Positions 1-8,102 of a stretch of DNA of 53,293 nt are shown in pieces. The position numbers and the translations under genes are program-made. The notes under the pieces were generated by a model. The model saw nothing but the letters and a program-made list of their open reading frames with translations. It made no database searches and was not told where the DNA came from. The stretch is taken from NCBI RefSeq assembly GCF_003514505.1, contig NZ_DOPX01000004.1, forward strand, positions 1 through 53,293. Reading direction: 5' to 3'. The DNA is from Proteiniclasticum sp. (GTDB lineage Bacteria > Bacillota > Clostridia > Clostridiales > Clostridiaceae). How positions within the stretch are numbered: the stretch's first letter is position 1; every line of letters begins with the position of its first letter.

Positions 1-91
1 CTGTTTAATTTTCAAAGAACTGTGTTTACTTGTTTTTGTCGCTTTCATCAGGCGACTTCTATATAATATCATTCAGGCAAATTAGTGTCAA
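1..91 (-). promoter_or_regulatory. Probable rRNA operon promoter and boxA leader, reading off the left edge
   Basis: On the minus strand a -35 TTGACA (86-91), a 17-base spacer and a -10 TATTAT (63-68) form a near-consensus promoter. Downstream are a small hairpin (GTCGC 39-43 with GCGAC 52-56) and, at about 8-21, AGTTCTTTGAAAA, which matches the boxA antitermination motif of firmicute rRNA leaders. The 16S gene itself would lie outside the window, so the rRNA assignment is inferred from promoter strength and boxA only. Confidence 0.6.
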
Positions 92-405
92 CAGGTTTTT
101 TTGATTTTTTTGCGAAAATGTTCATATTTTATGAAGCTCTGTCGATACTCCTTGGAACTCAATTGAGTTGCTCACTGATATTTTACGCTGTTTTTTCAAA
201 ACTCACCTTGTTCATCACCGCAAAGCACCCTCCATCTGTCGAAACCAACCTAAAGAATACTTTGAAGTACTTGTAATTATACAACAAATCACCAAAGAAA
301 CAAGTAGCACACTTCATGATTATTCTCATTTATTTTACATTGTTTTCGACACAAGCCCTCTCCAGTTCATTATAATAGAGTTAATAAAACTTGTTGGAGG
401 TAATT
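92..405. other. AT-rich intergenic region upstream of the adenosyltransferase gene
   Basis: No convincing gene is seen here; the short open frames lack ribosome binding sites. The stretch holds a perfect 14-base palindrome AACTCAATTGAGTT (156-169) and a -10-like TATAAT (371-376), 30 bases before the next gene, with no good -35 at the proper distance. Confidence 0.5.
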
Positions 406-966
406 ATGGGAATAGTAACAAAAACAGGGGATCAAGGTACCACTGGAACCCTCGGTGGAAAAAGAATCCCCAAATCATCTTCATTAATAGAACTGAATGG
501 ACAGATCGATGAAGTGAATGCTTCACTTGGATATCTGAACTCTCTTATAGAAGAAGGAAAGGACTTCGAGAAAAAGCAGGAGCTGATGGAATTCATCCGT
601 TTCATACAAAACGGACTGTATAACTTAGGAACAGAGATCTCTTCAGGATTTACCATTGTTAGATTCAACGAAACACATCCAGCACTGCTGGAAGCGAAAA
701 TCGACGAACTTACAGCTCTTATGCCACCTCAGACCAAATTCATCCTTTTCTCAGGCGCAAAAGAAGCTACTTATGCTCACGTAGTACGCTCCGTATCCAG
801 AAGATGCGAAAGACAATTTGTACGCTATCTGTTAGAGGAGAATGTGGATCCGTTTCCACAGTGTTATAAATTCTTGAACAGACTCTCCGATTACCTATTC
901 ACAGTTGCTAGATTCCTAAACCAGGAACTGGGCGGAGAAGAGATCGAAACATCCCCTTGGGCTTAA
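406..966 (+). CDS. pduO: ATP:cob(I)alamin adenosyltransferase, PduO type
   Basis: This enzyme would transfer the adenosyl group of ATP to cob(I)alamin in the cytoplasm, making coenzyme B12 for adenosylcobalamin-dependent enzymes. The 186-residue product has the N-terminal ATP-binding loop TKTGDQGTTG (residues 5-14), the helix with SRRCERQ (131-137) and the signature FLNRLSDYLF (156-165) of the PduO/CobO2 family, and its length is typical. The ATG at 406 is chosen because GGAGG (396-400) sits five bases before it; an in-frame TTG at 391 overlaps that site. The gene stands alone, without other cobalamin genes nearby, and ends at a bidirectional terminator. The loop reads DQGTTGTLGG where the family more often has DGGKTSLYGG, a modest departure. 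Confidence 0.88.
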   Translation: MGIVTKTGDQGTTGTLGGKRIPKSSSLIELNGQIDEVNASLGYLNSLIEEGKDFEKKQELMEFIRFIQNGLYNLGTEISSGFTIVRFNETHPALLEAKIDELTALMPPQTKFILFSGAKEATYAHVVRSVSRRCERQFVRYLLEENVDPFPQCYKFLNRLSDYLFTVARFLNQELGGEEIETSPWA

Positions 967-970
967 CAGA

Positions 971-1014
971 GAGAACCCCACCGATTCTATTCGTAGAACC
1001 AGTGGGGTTTTCTC
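971..1014. terminator. Bidirectional terminator between convergent genes
   Basis: AACCCCAC (974-981) pairs with GTGGGGTT (1002-1009), with an inner TTCTA/TAGAA stem. An A-rich left arm and TTTTCTC on the right allow it to work for both the adenosyltransferase gene and the racemase gene that ends at 1013. Confidence 0.7.
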
Positions 1015-1717
1015 ATTCCTGTCCTTTTTCTATCATCGTTTCTGCAATGACATCCATGGGGTCAATACTCGGTCTTGATAGAGAATTCTTCCTGAGCACC
1101 AGACCAATTTCTGTACATCCTAGAATAACAATCTCCGCCCCTTTGGAAATCACATGTTCTCCTGCTTTTTCCAGAAGTTCCACTGGTCTGCCAGTGGTAA
1201 CACCGGATTTAATACCAGTACCCTCGCCATAGATCGCCTCCATCACAAGCTGTTCCTGCACATCCTCATCCGGATACACGATTTCCACATTTTGGAGAAA
1301 CTGATTGAAGATTCTTGTGGACTTTGTCCCAGTGGTTGCCAGGACTCCCACTTTTTTGACTCCCGGATAGTTTTTATGGATATATATGTTTAGCTCCTCC
1401 AATGCATGGAGTATCTTAAGCTCCGTCCCCTCAACAATCTCTTTATAAAAATAATGTGACGTGATACAAGGTATGCAAGCAAGCTCAACCCCCATCTTCA
1501 GTAAATTATTGGCCGTCTTGATGATTTCAGGCACTGGACTTTCTCCCAACCCAAGAATCGCGCGCGTGCGATCCGGTATTTTGGGGTTGCTGTCAATGAT
1601 AATCCTGAAATGATCCTGATCCCTCTTCACTTTAGTCGCTTTGATCATCTTCATATAAATCTGAGCACTGGCTTCTGGCCCCATGCCCCCTATGATTCCT
1701 AATATCTTATCTCTCAT
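1013..1717 (-). CDS. Aspartate/glutamate racemase family protein
   Basis: Members of this family racemise or epimerise amino acids without a cofactor, using two cysteines as acid and base. The 234-residue product opens with the family signature GIIGGMGPEAS (7-17). It has a first catalytic cysteine in IPCITSH (C84; family PCNTxH) and a second in GCTEIGL (C201). The Asn of the PCNT motif is replaced by Ile, and this residue helps set substrate preference, so the exact amino acid is uncertain. The gene lies 39 bases after the MurE-like ligase and probably shares its transcript. The ATG at 1717 has a weak ribosome binding site, so translation may depend on coupling. A role in making a D-amino acid for that ligase is an inference from position only. 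Confidence 0.8.
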   Translation of the reverse strand: MRDKILGIIGGMGPEASAQIYMKMIKATKVKRDQDHFRIIIDSNPKIPDRTRAILGLGESPVPEIIKTANNLLKMGVELACIPCITSHYFYKEIVEGTELKILHALEELNIYIHKNYPGVKKVGVLATTGTKSTRIFNQFLQNVEIVYPDEDVQEQLVMEAIYGEGTGIKSGVTTGRPVELLEKAGEHVISKGAEIVILGCTEIGLVLRKNSLSRPSIDPMDVIAETMIEKGQE

Positions 1718-1756
1718 ACTCTAAAGAAGCTTGCCGCTTCCCCTTCAACTCCTCTG

Positions 1757-3304
1757 TCAGGACATATCAGAAACCCGGTCTCTCAGCACGGAAAACAGGC
1801 TCTCTCTATCCTCTTCTATTCCTTTACGATAAATATATTCCAATGCAATCCTTGCGCCGTGATCCATCCCTTGAGAACCAGCCAGAAGAATCACATCCCC
1901 TTTCTCCGCTTTATCAATGGCATACTCAATAGCCGGTCTAAGCTCTTCATATAGATGAACCTCCAGACCAGAATGCTCCAGCATACTTTCATAGGTTCTG
2001 ATTTCTTCTTTCGTCACCCGATCCTTATCCGTCACAAATTCTACGCTTTTTGTCCCAATGATTTCATCCATATGAAGCTTTTCTTTCCACTTCAGAAGCG
2101 TCTCCAGATTTTCACGGTTGACAACAGGACCTCTATTCCCCCGGATCGCATAGACCAGATGCAGTTTCTCATACTCAAGTTTCACAAGACTTTCCAAAGT
2201 CATATCGATGTTGCTGGTATTGGCAAAGTGATCATCAATGATGATAAAATCACCATCATAAATATACTGGAATCTTCTCTCCACACCACCAAATGTTTCC
2301 ATAGCCTTCACACACACTTTGGCATCCACTCCATCAGCCATGGCTATGGCCATGGCTGAAAGAGCATTCACCACAGAGTGGAACCCTGGAACTTTCAGCG
2401 ACACCGGATATTCTCCTTGTGGTACCCACCTGTTCAGCCCTTCAAATCCCTCTTGGACAACTAATGTGAACCTTCCTCTACCGGATGACAAATCAAGATT
2501 TTTACAGAAGAGTGTAGCTGATGGATCTTTTGTGGAGAAAGTGATGACTCTCGCTTTGGTATGTTCCTTCATAGAAATCGTGTTCTCATCATCCATGTTG
2601 AGAACAGCCACCGCAGAACTTTTTGCCTTACGTATTAAGGACGACTTTGCTTCATAATACTTTTCAAGACTACCATGCTGATCGATATGTTCTCTGCTGA
2701 AATTATTGAACGCAACAATATCAAAATCCACATCATTGACTCGGTAAAGCTCCAATGCAGAGGATGACACTTCCATTACAGCTTTCTCCACCCGATCCTC
2801 TGCCATCTTCAGAAAAATCTTCTGAAGATCACTGCTCTCTGGTGTAGTCAGCTCTGAATGCACAAATTCGTCACCGCTTTTTATCATAACACTGCCGATA
2901 AGACCAGTCTTGTATCCTGCTTCAAGATAAATGTGGTCCAACATATAGCTTGTCGTGGTTTTCCCGTTGGTCGCTGTGATACCAATGACCTTAAGATTTT
3001 TGGTGGGATATCCCAAAAGCTTCGCAGAAAGTCTTGAGAGAGCCTCTCTTGGATTCTCTACCCTGATCTGAGGAATCTTAACATCCTTTCGGAACTCACT
3101 GACAACAGCTGCTGCTGCGCCTTTTTCTGACGCTTTACCGATATAATCGTGACCATCCATCAAATACCCTTTGATGGCAACAAACAATCCACCCTGTTCT
3201 ATTTTTCTTGAATCATTGGTCACCGATGTGATCTCTAAGTCCAGAAGATCCTCTCCTTCATCTATCGTGAAAGGATAATCTTCCAAAAGACGACTCAATT
3301 TCAT
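1757..3304 (-). CDS. Divergent MurE-like Mur ligase
   Basis: Mur ligases join an amino acid to a UDP-MurNAc peptide with ATP. This 515-residue protein has the three Mur domains. Domain 1 spans about 1-100. Domain 2 has the P-loop GITATNGKTTTS (108-119), FNNFSREHIDQHG (199-211) and the carbamylated-lysine site EAK (K220). Domain 3 begins near 335 with GGVERRFQ. Several MurE hallmarks are altered: DYAHTPD is DHFANTSN (358-365), the GGDRDxGKRP loop is IRGNRGPVVNRE (387-398), the amino-acid-binding DNPR motif is absent, and the terminal AGKGHE is AGSQGMDHG. It is therefore unlikely to be the ordinary housekeeping MurE. The ATG at 3304 is preferred over an upstream in-frame ATG at 3364 because GGGTGG lies just before it and the MurE fold begins there. 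It is probably cotranscribed with the racemase gene. Confidence 0.75.
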   Translation of the reverse strand: MKLSRLLEDYPFTIDEGEDLLDLEITSVTNDSRKIEQGGLFVAIKGYLMDGHDYIGKASEKGAAAAVVSEFRKDVKIPQIRVENPREALSRLSAKLLGYPTKNLKVIGITATNGKTTTSYMLDHIYLEAGYKTGLIGSVMIKSGDEFVHSELTTPESSDLQKIFLKMAEDRVEKAVMEVSSSALELYRVNDVDFDIVAFNNFSREHIDQHGSLEKYYEAKSSLIRKAKSSAVAVLNMDDENTISMKEHTKARVITFSTKDPSATLFCKNLDLSSGRGRFTLVVQEGFEGLNRWVPQGEYPVSLKVPGFHSVVNALSAMAIAMADGVDAKVCVKAMETFGGVERRFQYIYDGDFIIIDDHFANTSNIDMTLESLVKLEYEKLHLVYAIRGNRGPVVNRENLETLLKWKEKLHMDEIIGTKSVEFVTDKDRVTKEEIRTYESMLEHSGLEVHLYEELRPAIEYAIDKAEKGDVILLAGSQGMDHGARIALEYIYRKGIEEDRESLFSVLRDRVSDMS

Positions 3305-3381
3305 TTTTCCACCCACTCTACCGTTTTTACTGATTATACCAAAGTTCGCGGTATATCGCTTCATATCAGTATGATTTTCAC

Positions 3382-3422
3382 AAAAAAATAAAACTCGGTG
3401 CTTTCAAAGGAAAGCGCCGAGC
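3382..3422 (-). terminator. Rho-independent terminator of the uracil permease gene
   Basis: On the minus strand CTCGGCGCTTTC pairs with GAAAGCACCGAG around a four-base loop, followed by TTTTATTTTTTT. It separates the permease gene from the MurE-like gene. Confidence 0.8.
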
Positions 3423-3435
3423 CAGTATCTATCTA

Positions 3436-4719
3436 TTATGCTCTCTTCACAAGACTGAACAGACTGTTCAGTATGATTCCAACGACGGCTGCCAGACTCA
3501 GACCGCTTAAGGCGATGTTCTCTGTCAGTCGGATGGAGAAGAAGGAAGCCATTTCGGATGGAAGATAAGTTGGTGCCAGACCGATAACCACGATAGCCAA
3601 AGCTGTAATCACTGTTCTAGCCTCTACTTTCACTTCTTTCTGTTCGAAAGCTGATTTCAAAGTCTTCACACCAATCAGAGCAATCATGGAGAACAAAATG
3701 ACGCTGATTCCACCCATGACTGGGGTTGGAATACTTCTAAGAGTTCCTCCAAGCTTTCCAACGAAAGCCAGAACGATGGCAAATACTGCAGCCAGTCTCA
3801 GGATTGCAGGATTATAGTTCTTTGTGATGGCCAACACACCTGTGTTTTCGCCATAGGTTGTGTTCGCTGGTCCACCAATGAGTGCTGCAAACGCTGTTGC
3901 CAAGCCGTCACCCAGAAGTGTCTTATGTAATCCAGGATTTTTGATGAAATCTTTTCCTACTACTTGACCATTTGTTGTAATATCCCCTACATGCTCCATA
4001 AATACTGCAAGAACCACAGGTGCGATGGTTAAAACTGCATCCAGGTTGAACTTAGGAAAGGTAAAGGTTGGTACCTGGAATAACTGTGCACTTGTAATGA
4101 TGGAAATGTCCACTTGGGATAAAGCCAGGGAAACAATATATCCTACCGCTACCGCGATGATGATGGAAAGCTGCTTCAGCATGCCTTTTCCAAAGAGGTT
4201 CAGTGCAAGAGCTGTAAGAAGAGTGACAGCTGCAATAATCAGATTTCCTTGTGCCATGCCATATGCAGTGGGCAGCAGAGTAAGTCCGATGACCATAATC
4301 ATAGGTCCAACAACATAGGAAGGAAGAATCTTTTTCAGACTCTCATACTTCACTTTTTTCATAATGAAGGAAGCCAGCACATACAGAAGACCTGCCACTA
4401 TAATTCCACCTTGGGCATAAGCATAATCCCCACCATTTGCTTCTTTCACGCTATTGATCACCGCGATGAACGCAAAGGAAGACCCTAGAAATACCGGAAC
4501 TGTTCCACCTGTGACAAAATGGAATATCAGTGTACCGATACCCGCTGTTAGAAGCGCTATAGATGGATTCATCCCTGTCAGCATTGGAACCAGTACTGTC
4601 GCACCAAACATCGCAATGAGATGCTGGAGAGCAAGTATGATGTCTTTTCCTGAAGTCACCTCGAAAAATTTCTGTTCCGTTTCAACTTCCAGTTTGTTTT
4701 TTGCTGTAATTGTTGTCAT
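3436..4719 (-). CDS. uraA: Uracil permease, NCS2 family
   Basis: This is a 427-residue polytopic membrane protein of the nucleobase:cation symporter 2 family, importing uracil across the cytoplasmic membrane with protons. Its hydrophobic segments are continuous through the chain. It has the uracil-branch signature NTTYGENTG, FLGSSFAFI in the early membrane segments and the conserved acidic segment FMEHVGD. The ATG at 4719 follows AAGGAGG at good spacing; an in-frame ATG at 4752 lies before that site and is rejected. The uracil assignment rests on the family signature plus the PyrR attenuator directly upstream, which ties expression to the UMP level. It is a one-gene unit bounded by its own promoter and terminator. 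Confidence 0.88.
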   Translation of the reverse strand: MTTITAKNKLEVETEQKFFEVTSGKDIILALQHLIAMFGATVLVPMLTGMNPSIALLTAGIGTLIFHFVTGGTVPVFLGSSFAFIAVINSVKEANGGDYAYAQGGIIVAGLLYVLASFIMKKVKYESLKKILPSYVVGPMIMVIGLTLLPTAYGMAQGNLIIAAVTLLTALALNLFGKGMLKQLSIIIAVAVGYIVSLALSQVDISIITSAQLFQVPTFTFPKFNLDAVLTIAPVVLAVFMEHVGDITTNGQVVGKDFIKNPGLHKTLLGDGLATAFAALIGGPANTTYGENTGVLAITKNYNPAILRLAAVFAIVLAFVGKLGGTLRSIPTPVMGGISVILFSMIALIGVKTLKSAFEQKEVKVEARTVITALAIVVIGLAPTYLPSEMASFFSIRLTENIALSGLSLAAVVGIILNSLFSLVKRA

Positions 4720-4771
4720 GTTTTCCTCCTTATTGGGTATCCCTGTACCCATTAATAAAATATAATTGCAT

Positions 4772-4862
4772 AAAAAAACCTCTTGTCCAAACAGACAAGA
4801 GGTATAATAAGCCTACGTATTCTTTGATTCATGCTTACCATCTTCTTGGCCTCTCTGGACCT
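4772..4862 (-). promoter_or_regulatory. PyrR-binding attenuator in the uracil permease leader
   Basis: Minus-strand leader RNA contains GGTCCAGAGAGGCC followed by AAGAAG (4842-4862), matching the PyrR anti-antiterminator consensus (AGUCCAGAGAGGCU...AAG). Downstream is a perfect nine-pair hairpin (4779-4787 with 4794-4802) and a seven-U run (4772-4778), which is the regulated terminator. By analogy with Bacillus, UMP-bound PyrR would hold the leader in the terminating form. The pyrR gene itself is not in the window. Confidence 0.85.
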
Positions 4863-4884
4863 TGTTAAAGATTTCTTCTAAAGA

Positions 4885-4913
4885 AGTATAGCACATGGAA
4901 TCCCATACAGCAA
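4885..4913 (-). promoter_or_regulatory. Promoter of the uracil permease gene
   Basis: On the minus strand TTGCTG (4908-4913), 17 bases, then TATACT (4885-4890). It starts transcription just upstream of the PyrR-binding loop. Confidence 0.6.
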
Positions 4914-4973
4914 GAGTAAATTTCAACTAATCTTTTCCACTAATCTATAGCTGCTCTCTCATATGCTTTTTAC

Positions 4974-6233
4974 CTATTTCGCCTCTTCCGTTTTGGTCAG
5001 CGTAGAGAAATCACTGAAAAACTCCGGATACGATTTGTTTACTGCTTCATACCCTAAGATTTTTACTGACTGTTTGCACCTTAAGGAAGCTACCGCACTG
5101 GCCATGACAATACGATGATCATGATAGGCGTCAACGGTGCCTCCACGAAGCATCTCGCCGCCTTCTATTACGATATCTTCATCATCCAGCTCTGCATGGC
5201 CACCCAAGGAACGGATCAGCTCAATGGTCGACTCGATGCGGTTGGACTCCTTATAACGGAGCCTTCTGCAGTTTTTAAGCTTTCCGCCTCCCTTTGAAAG
5301 TGCTAAAAGCACTCCTAAAACGGGCGTCAGATCCGGAATGTCGGAAATTTCCACATCAATACCCTGAAGATCAGATTTTTTCACCTTGTATCCGTTTTCT
5401 GTAGGAAGTGCGTCAACTCCCATTTTCTCAAGAATTCTTACGATTTCCCGATCCCCTTGAACAGAATCATGGGAAAGTCCCTTTATATCCACCTCACCTG
5501 CAAGAGCTGCCGCCGCCATAAAGAAAGCTCCTTGTGAGTAGTCTCCCTCAACTTCATAATCTCTTGCTTTATAGGCCTGATTTCCTTTCACGAAGAAGGT
5601 ATTTCCTTCCCTCTCCACAAACACCCCAAAATCTTCCATAACACGGAGGGTCATGGATACATACCCTGCACTTTCCAGGTTTCCTGTGATCGTCAGGGTG
5701 CTGTCACCATCCAGCAGCGGCAGAACAAAGAGCATCCCGGAAATGAACTGAGAGCTCACATCCCCTCTCATGGAAAAATGCCCCGGTAGTAGCTTTCCTT
5801 TCACCACCAGGCTTTCCATACTGTCCCGGTAAAGAGTCACATCCAAGTCCTGAAAAAGCTCTTCATACACAGTCAGTGGCCTCTTCATAAGATTAGTGCT
5901 TCCTCTGAACTCATATACTTCATCAAAAAGCAGGGTGATGGGAATAAAAAAGCGAAGGGTTGATCCAGACTCTTCCGGTTTCAGCACACGGTCCCGTCTG
6001 TTGCCAAATCCTCTAGCATCCATGTGCACTTCCTTTTCACGAATAAAGAAATCCACCCCCAGATCTTCCAGGCATTTCAGTGTCGCCATAATGTCCATGG
6101 ATAGATCCACAGGACGGACAACACCTTTCCCTCCAGAAAGCGCCAAGGCGATCAGCGCTCTATGGGCATAGGACTTTGACGGCGGTACAGTGATTTCCCC
6201 CTGAACAGATTTTGCATTCAGCTCTTTAATCAC
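4974..6233 (-). CDS. aroA: 3-phosphoshikimate 1-carboxyvinyltransferase (EPSP synthase)
   Basis: This enzyme condenses shikimate 3-phosphate with phosphoenolpyruvate, the sixth step of the shikimate pathway to aromatic amino acids. The 419-residue product has PPSKSYAHRALI (17-28) binding both substrates, ESGSTLRFFIP near residue 86, RYKESNR and the C-terminal DAYHDHRIVMA, in the usual order and at the usual length. The early motif ESGSTLRFF departs from the common xAGTxxRFL. The start is a GTG at 6233 with AAAGGAGGAG six to eight bases upstream. It follows the M29 aminopeptidase gene by 31 bases on the same strand and probably shares its transcript. No other aromatic-pathway gene is in view, so aroA sits apart from a complete aro operon here. 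Confidence 0.92.
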   Translation of the reverse strand: MIKELNAKSVQGEITVPPSKSYAHRALIALALSGGKGVVRPVDLSMDIMATLKCLEDLGVDFFIREKEVHMDARGFGNRRDRVLKPEESGSTLRFFIPITLLFDEVYEFRGSTNLMKRPLTVYEELFQDLDVTLYRDSMESLVVKGKLLPGHFSMRGDVSSQFISGMLFVLPLLDGDSTLTITGNLESAGYVSMTLRVMEDFGVFVEREGNTFFVKGNQAYKARDYEVEGDYSQGAFFMAAAALAGEVDIKGLSHDSVQGDREIVRILEKMGVDALPTENGYKVKKSDLQGIDVEISDIPDLTPVLGVLLALSKGGGKLKNCRRLRYKESNRIESTIELIRSLGGHAELDDEDIVIEGGEMLRGGTVDAYHDHRIVMASAVASLRCKQSVKILGYEAVNKSYPEFFSDFSTLTKTEEAK

Positions 6234-6264
6234 GTAAACTCCTCCTTTCTTTTGTTCAGCTTAT

Positions 6265-7398
6265 TTATAGACTCTTCTCGAAACGTTCCAGCACTTCCTT
6301 TATGAATTGTCCATTTTCGTGGAAGAGTTCTCCATCGGCATAAATTCGCCCCGTTTTACGAAGCTCCCCAATCATATCCCAGTGAATGACACTTCTGTTC
6401 TGTCCTCCAGCTTCCGGGAAAGAGTCTCCAATGGCCATATGGAAAGTTCCGCCGATTTTCTCATCAAAGAGGATATTCTTTGTGATGTTCTTAATGCCAT
6501 AATTGGTTCCGATGGCAAGCTCTCCAAAGGTTCTCGCACCTTCATCTGTATCAAGGATGGTCATGAGAAGCTCTTCTCCTTTTTCAGCAGAAGCTTTGAT
6601 AATTCTGCCTTTCTCAATCACCAGCCTAATTCCTTGGATTTCTTTTCCTGCATAAATCAGCGGGAACTCAAAATAAACATGTCCATTCACAGAATCTTCC
6701 ACGGGCGAGGTAAAGATCTCTCCATCCGGAAAATTCACCTGTCCATCACAGTTGATCCAGACTCTGCCATCGACACTCGCCGTGACATCGGTCTCTTCAG
6801 AAACAATTCTGATTTCCTTCTTAGTGTTAAGATAGGCAATCCATCGGTCCTGCTCTTTGGAGATCTTTGTCCACTCCGCCACAGGATCCTTTTCATATAA
6901 AAGTCCTGCACCGTAGACAAAATCCTCATACTCCTCCAGACTCATACCTGCTTCCTGGGCATCTCCCATGGCCGGAAACTGGGTGCCGCACCACCTTAGG
7001 GATCCATCTCCCATGCGTTCTGAATATAGCTTTCTCCACCCTTTCGCCCCAATAGAGGAAAATTTCACCTGATCCGGATGAATATTGGTCCCAAACTTCG
7101 GGTTTCTTGATCCCCATGCAGTCAGCCAGACATCGGCTTTGGCAAGAAGCGTCTCATTGAGAAGATTCCCTTCCCGCAGCTGCTCTTCCGTGGACTCTTT
7201 CAAGATCACTTCCTGAATTTCATCAGAAGTCAGGACTACCTCCACATGACCTCCTGCTTTCACCGCTTCCCTTGCCACAGCCTTTGCCCAAGGTGTTGCC
7301 ACTTCATCACAGCGTATGTACACAAAGTCACCTGGTGTCACCTTCGTGGAGTACTTCACCAGAAGTTCCGCTAATTTTTCAAGTCTTTCATCTCTCAT
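6265..7398 (-). CDS. Aminopeptidase, M29 (thermophilic AmpS/PepS) family
   Basis: M29 enzymes are cytoplasmic metal-dependent aminopeptidases that release N-terminal residues from peptides. The 377-residue product begins with ERLEKLAELLVKYSTKV, typical of the family. It keeps the metal ligands in order: Glu in DGEIFTSP, Glu in FGELAIGTN, His in GTFHMAIG, and His plus Asp in VIHWDMI. It is somewhat shorter than the usual length of about 410. The ATG at 7398 is preceded by GGAGTG at suitable spacing. It heads a unit with aroA. A cre-like sequence lies about 120 bases upstream. Confidence 0.88.
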   Translation of the reverse strand: MRDERLEKLAELLVKYSTKVTPGDFVYIRCDEVATPWAKAVAREAVKAGGHVEVVLTSDEIQEVILKESTEEQLREGNLLNETLLAKADVWLTAWGSRNPKFGTNIHPDQVKFSSIGAKGWRKLYSERMGDGSLRWCGTQFPAMGDAQEAGMSLEEYEDFVYGAGLLYEKDPVAEWTKISKEQDRWIAYLNTKKEIRIVSEETDVTASVDGRVWINCDGQVNFPDGEIFTSPVEDSVNGHVYFEFPLIYAGKEIQGIRLVIEKGRIIKASAEKGEELLMTILDTDEGARTFGELAIGTNYGIKNITKNILFDEKIGGTFHMAIGDSFPEAGGQNRSVIHWDMIGELRKTGRIYADGELFHENGQFIKEVLERFEKSL

Positions 7399-7514
7399 CG
7401 TTTTTCACTCCAATGCTTCTGTTTTCTTCATTATACATCAGAGTGCTTCCACATCCTAGAAAAGAAACATCTCCATCGCTTTTCTCCATTCCTGCAAAAT
7501 TCTTTACAGGAGAT

Positions 7515-7528
7515 TGAAAACGTTAAGA
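7515..7528. promoter_or_regulatory. cre-like site upstream of the M29 aminopeptidase gene
   Basis: TGAAAACGTTAAGA resembles the CcpA catabolite-responsive element (TGWAANCGNTNWCA) with a changed final dinucleotide. The same 14 bases occur at 48490-48503 in the second citrate lyase promoter. A match of this length between two places in a window this size is not significant by itself. Confidence 0.3.
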
Positions 7529-7598
7529 CAATATTCAAAGTTCTCCCTTATAATAAAAGAAGAGGCTCATGCGGATGCACTTGCCTCAAAAAAACAAT

Positions 7599-7625
7599 AA
7601 AAAAATCCGGTATATCTACCGGATT
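7599..7625 (-). terminator. Terminator of the first tRNA-Lys gene
   Basis: Perfect nine-pair hairpin, AATCCGGTA with TACCGGATT, followed on the minus strand by a run of T. Confidence 0.8.
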
Positions 7626-7629
7626 CAAA

Positions 7630-7705
7630 TGGTGGTCGATCAGGGGTTCGAACCCTGGGCCCTACGATTAAGAGTCGCATGCTCTACCAGCTGAGCTAAT
7701 CAACC
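7630..7705 (-). tRNA. tRNA-Lys (anticodon CUU)
   Basis: A 76-base cloverleaf with an acceptor stem GGTTGAT/ATCGACC (one G-U pair), D arm GCTCAGCTGGTAGAGC, and anticodon stem TGCGA/TCGTA with loop CTCTTAA giving CTT. The T arm contains GGTTCGAACC and the 3' ACCA is encoded. It is identical in sequence to the copy at 7849-7924. Confidence 0.95.
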
Positions 7706-7723
7706 ATATAAACAACAAAAATT

Positions 7724-7752
7724 ATTATATCGGGTATAGGATGCTCTGTCAA
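7724..7752 (-). promoter_or_regulatory. Perfect consensus promoter of the first tRNA-Lys gene
   Basis: On the minus strand TTGACA (7747-7752), exactly 17 bases, then TATAAT (7724-7729), ending 18 bases before the tRNA. Confidence 0.85.
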
Positions 7753-7819
7753 TGTTTTTTAATAAATTATTTCATTGATTTCTCAATGAATTTTCTAGAA
7801 AACAGGACAGAATGAGAAT

Positions 7820-7846
7820 AAAAAATCCGGTGTATACACCGGATTT
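7820..7846 (-). terminator. Terminator of the second tRNA-Lys gene
   Basis: AAATCCGGTG and CACCGGATTT form a ten-pair hairpin with a TATA loop, followed on the minus strand by a T run. It separates the two tRNA genes into independent transcripts. Confidence 0.8.
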
Positions 7847-7848
7847 AA

Positions 7849-7924
7849 TGGTGGTCGATCAGGGGTTCGAACCCTGGGCCCTACGATTAAGAGTCGCATG
7901 CTCTACCAGCTGAGCTAATCAACC
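7849..7924 (-). tRNA. tRNA-Lys (anticodon CUU), second identical copy
   Basis: Same 76-base sequence as 7630-7705, including the encoded CCA. Together with its promoter and terminator it forms a tandem duplication unit of about 220 bases. Confidence 0.95.
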
Positions 7925-7943
7925 TTGTTTACTGACAAAGATT

Positions 7944-7972
7944 ATTATACTTATTCTACCGTTTTCTGTCAA
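7944..7972 (-). promoter_or_regulatory. Perfect consensus promoter of the second tRNA-Lys gene
   Basis: On the minus strand TTGACA (7967-7972), 17 bases, TATAAT (7944-7949). The spacer differs from that of the first copy although both core elements are identical. Confidence 0.85.
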
Positions 7973-8102
7973 TAGAAGAATTATAATTTCTTGATGTTGC
8001 CACACTCCCATCCAATCAAAATCAGGTCCTCTTTACTCTATTTTCACTGAATTTCAAAGAGTTCGGGATCTGGATCTGAACATAATTTAGGAGGTAATCT
8101 TA

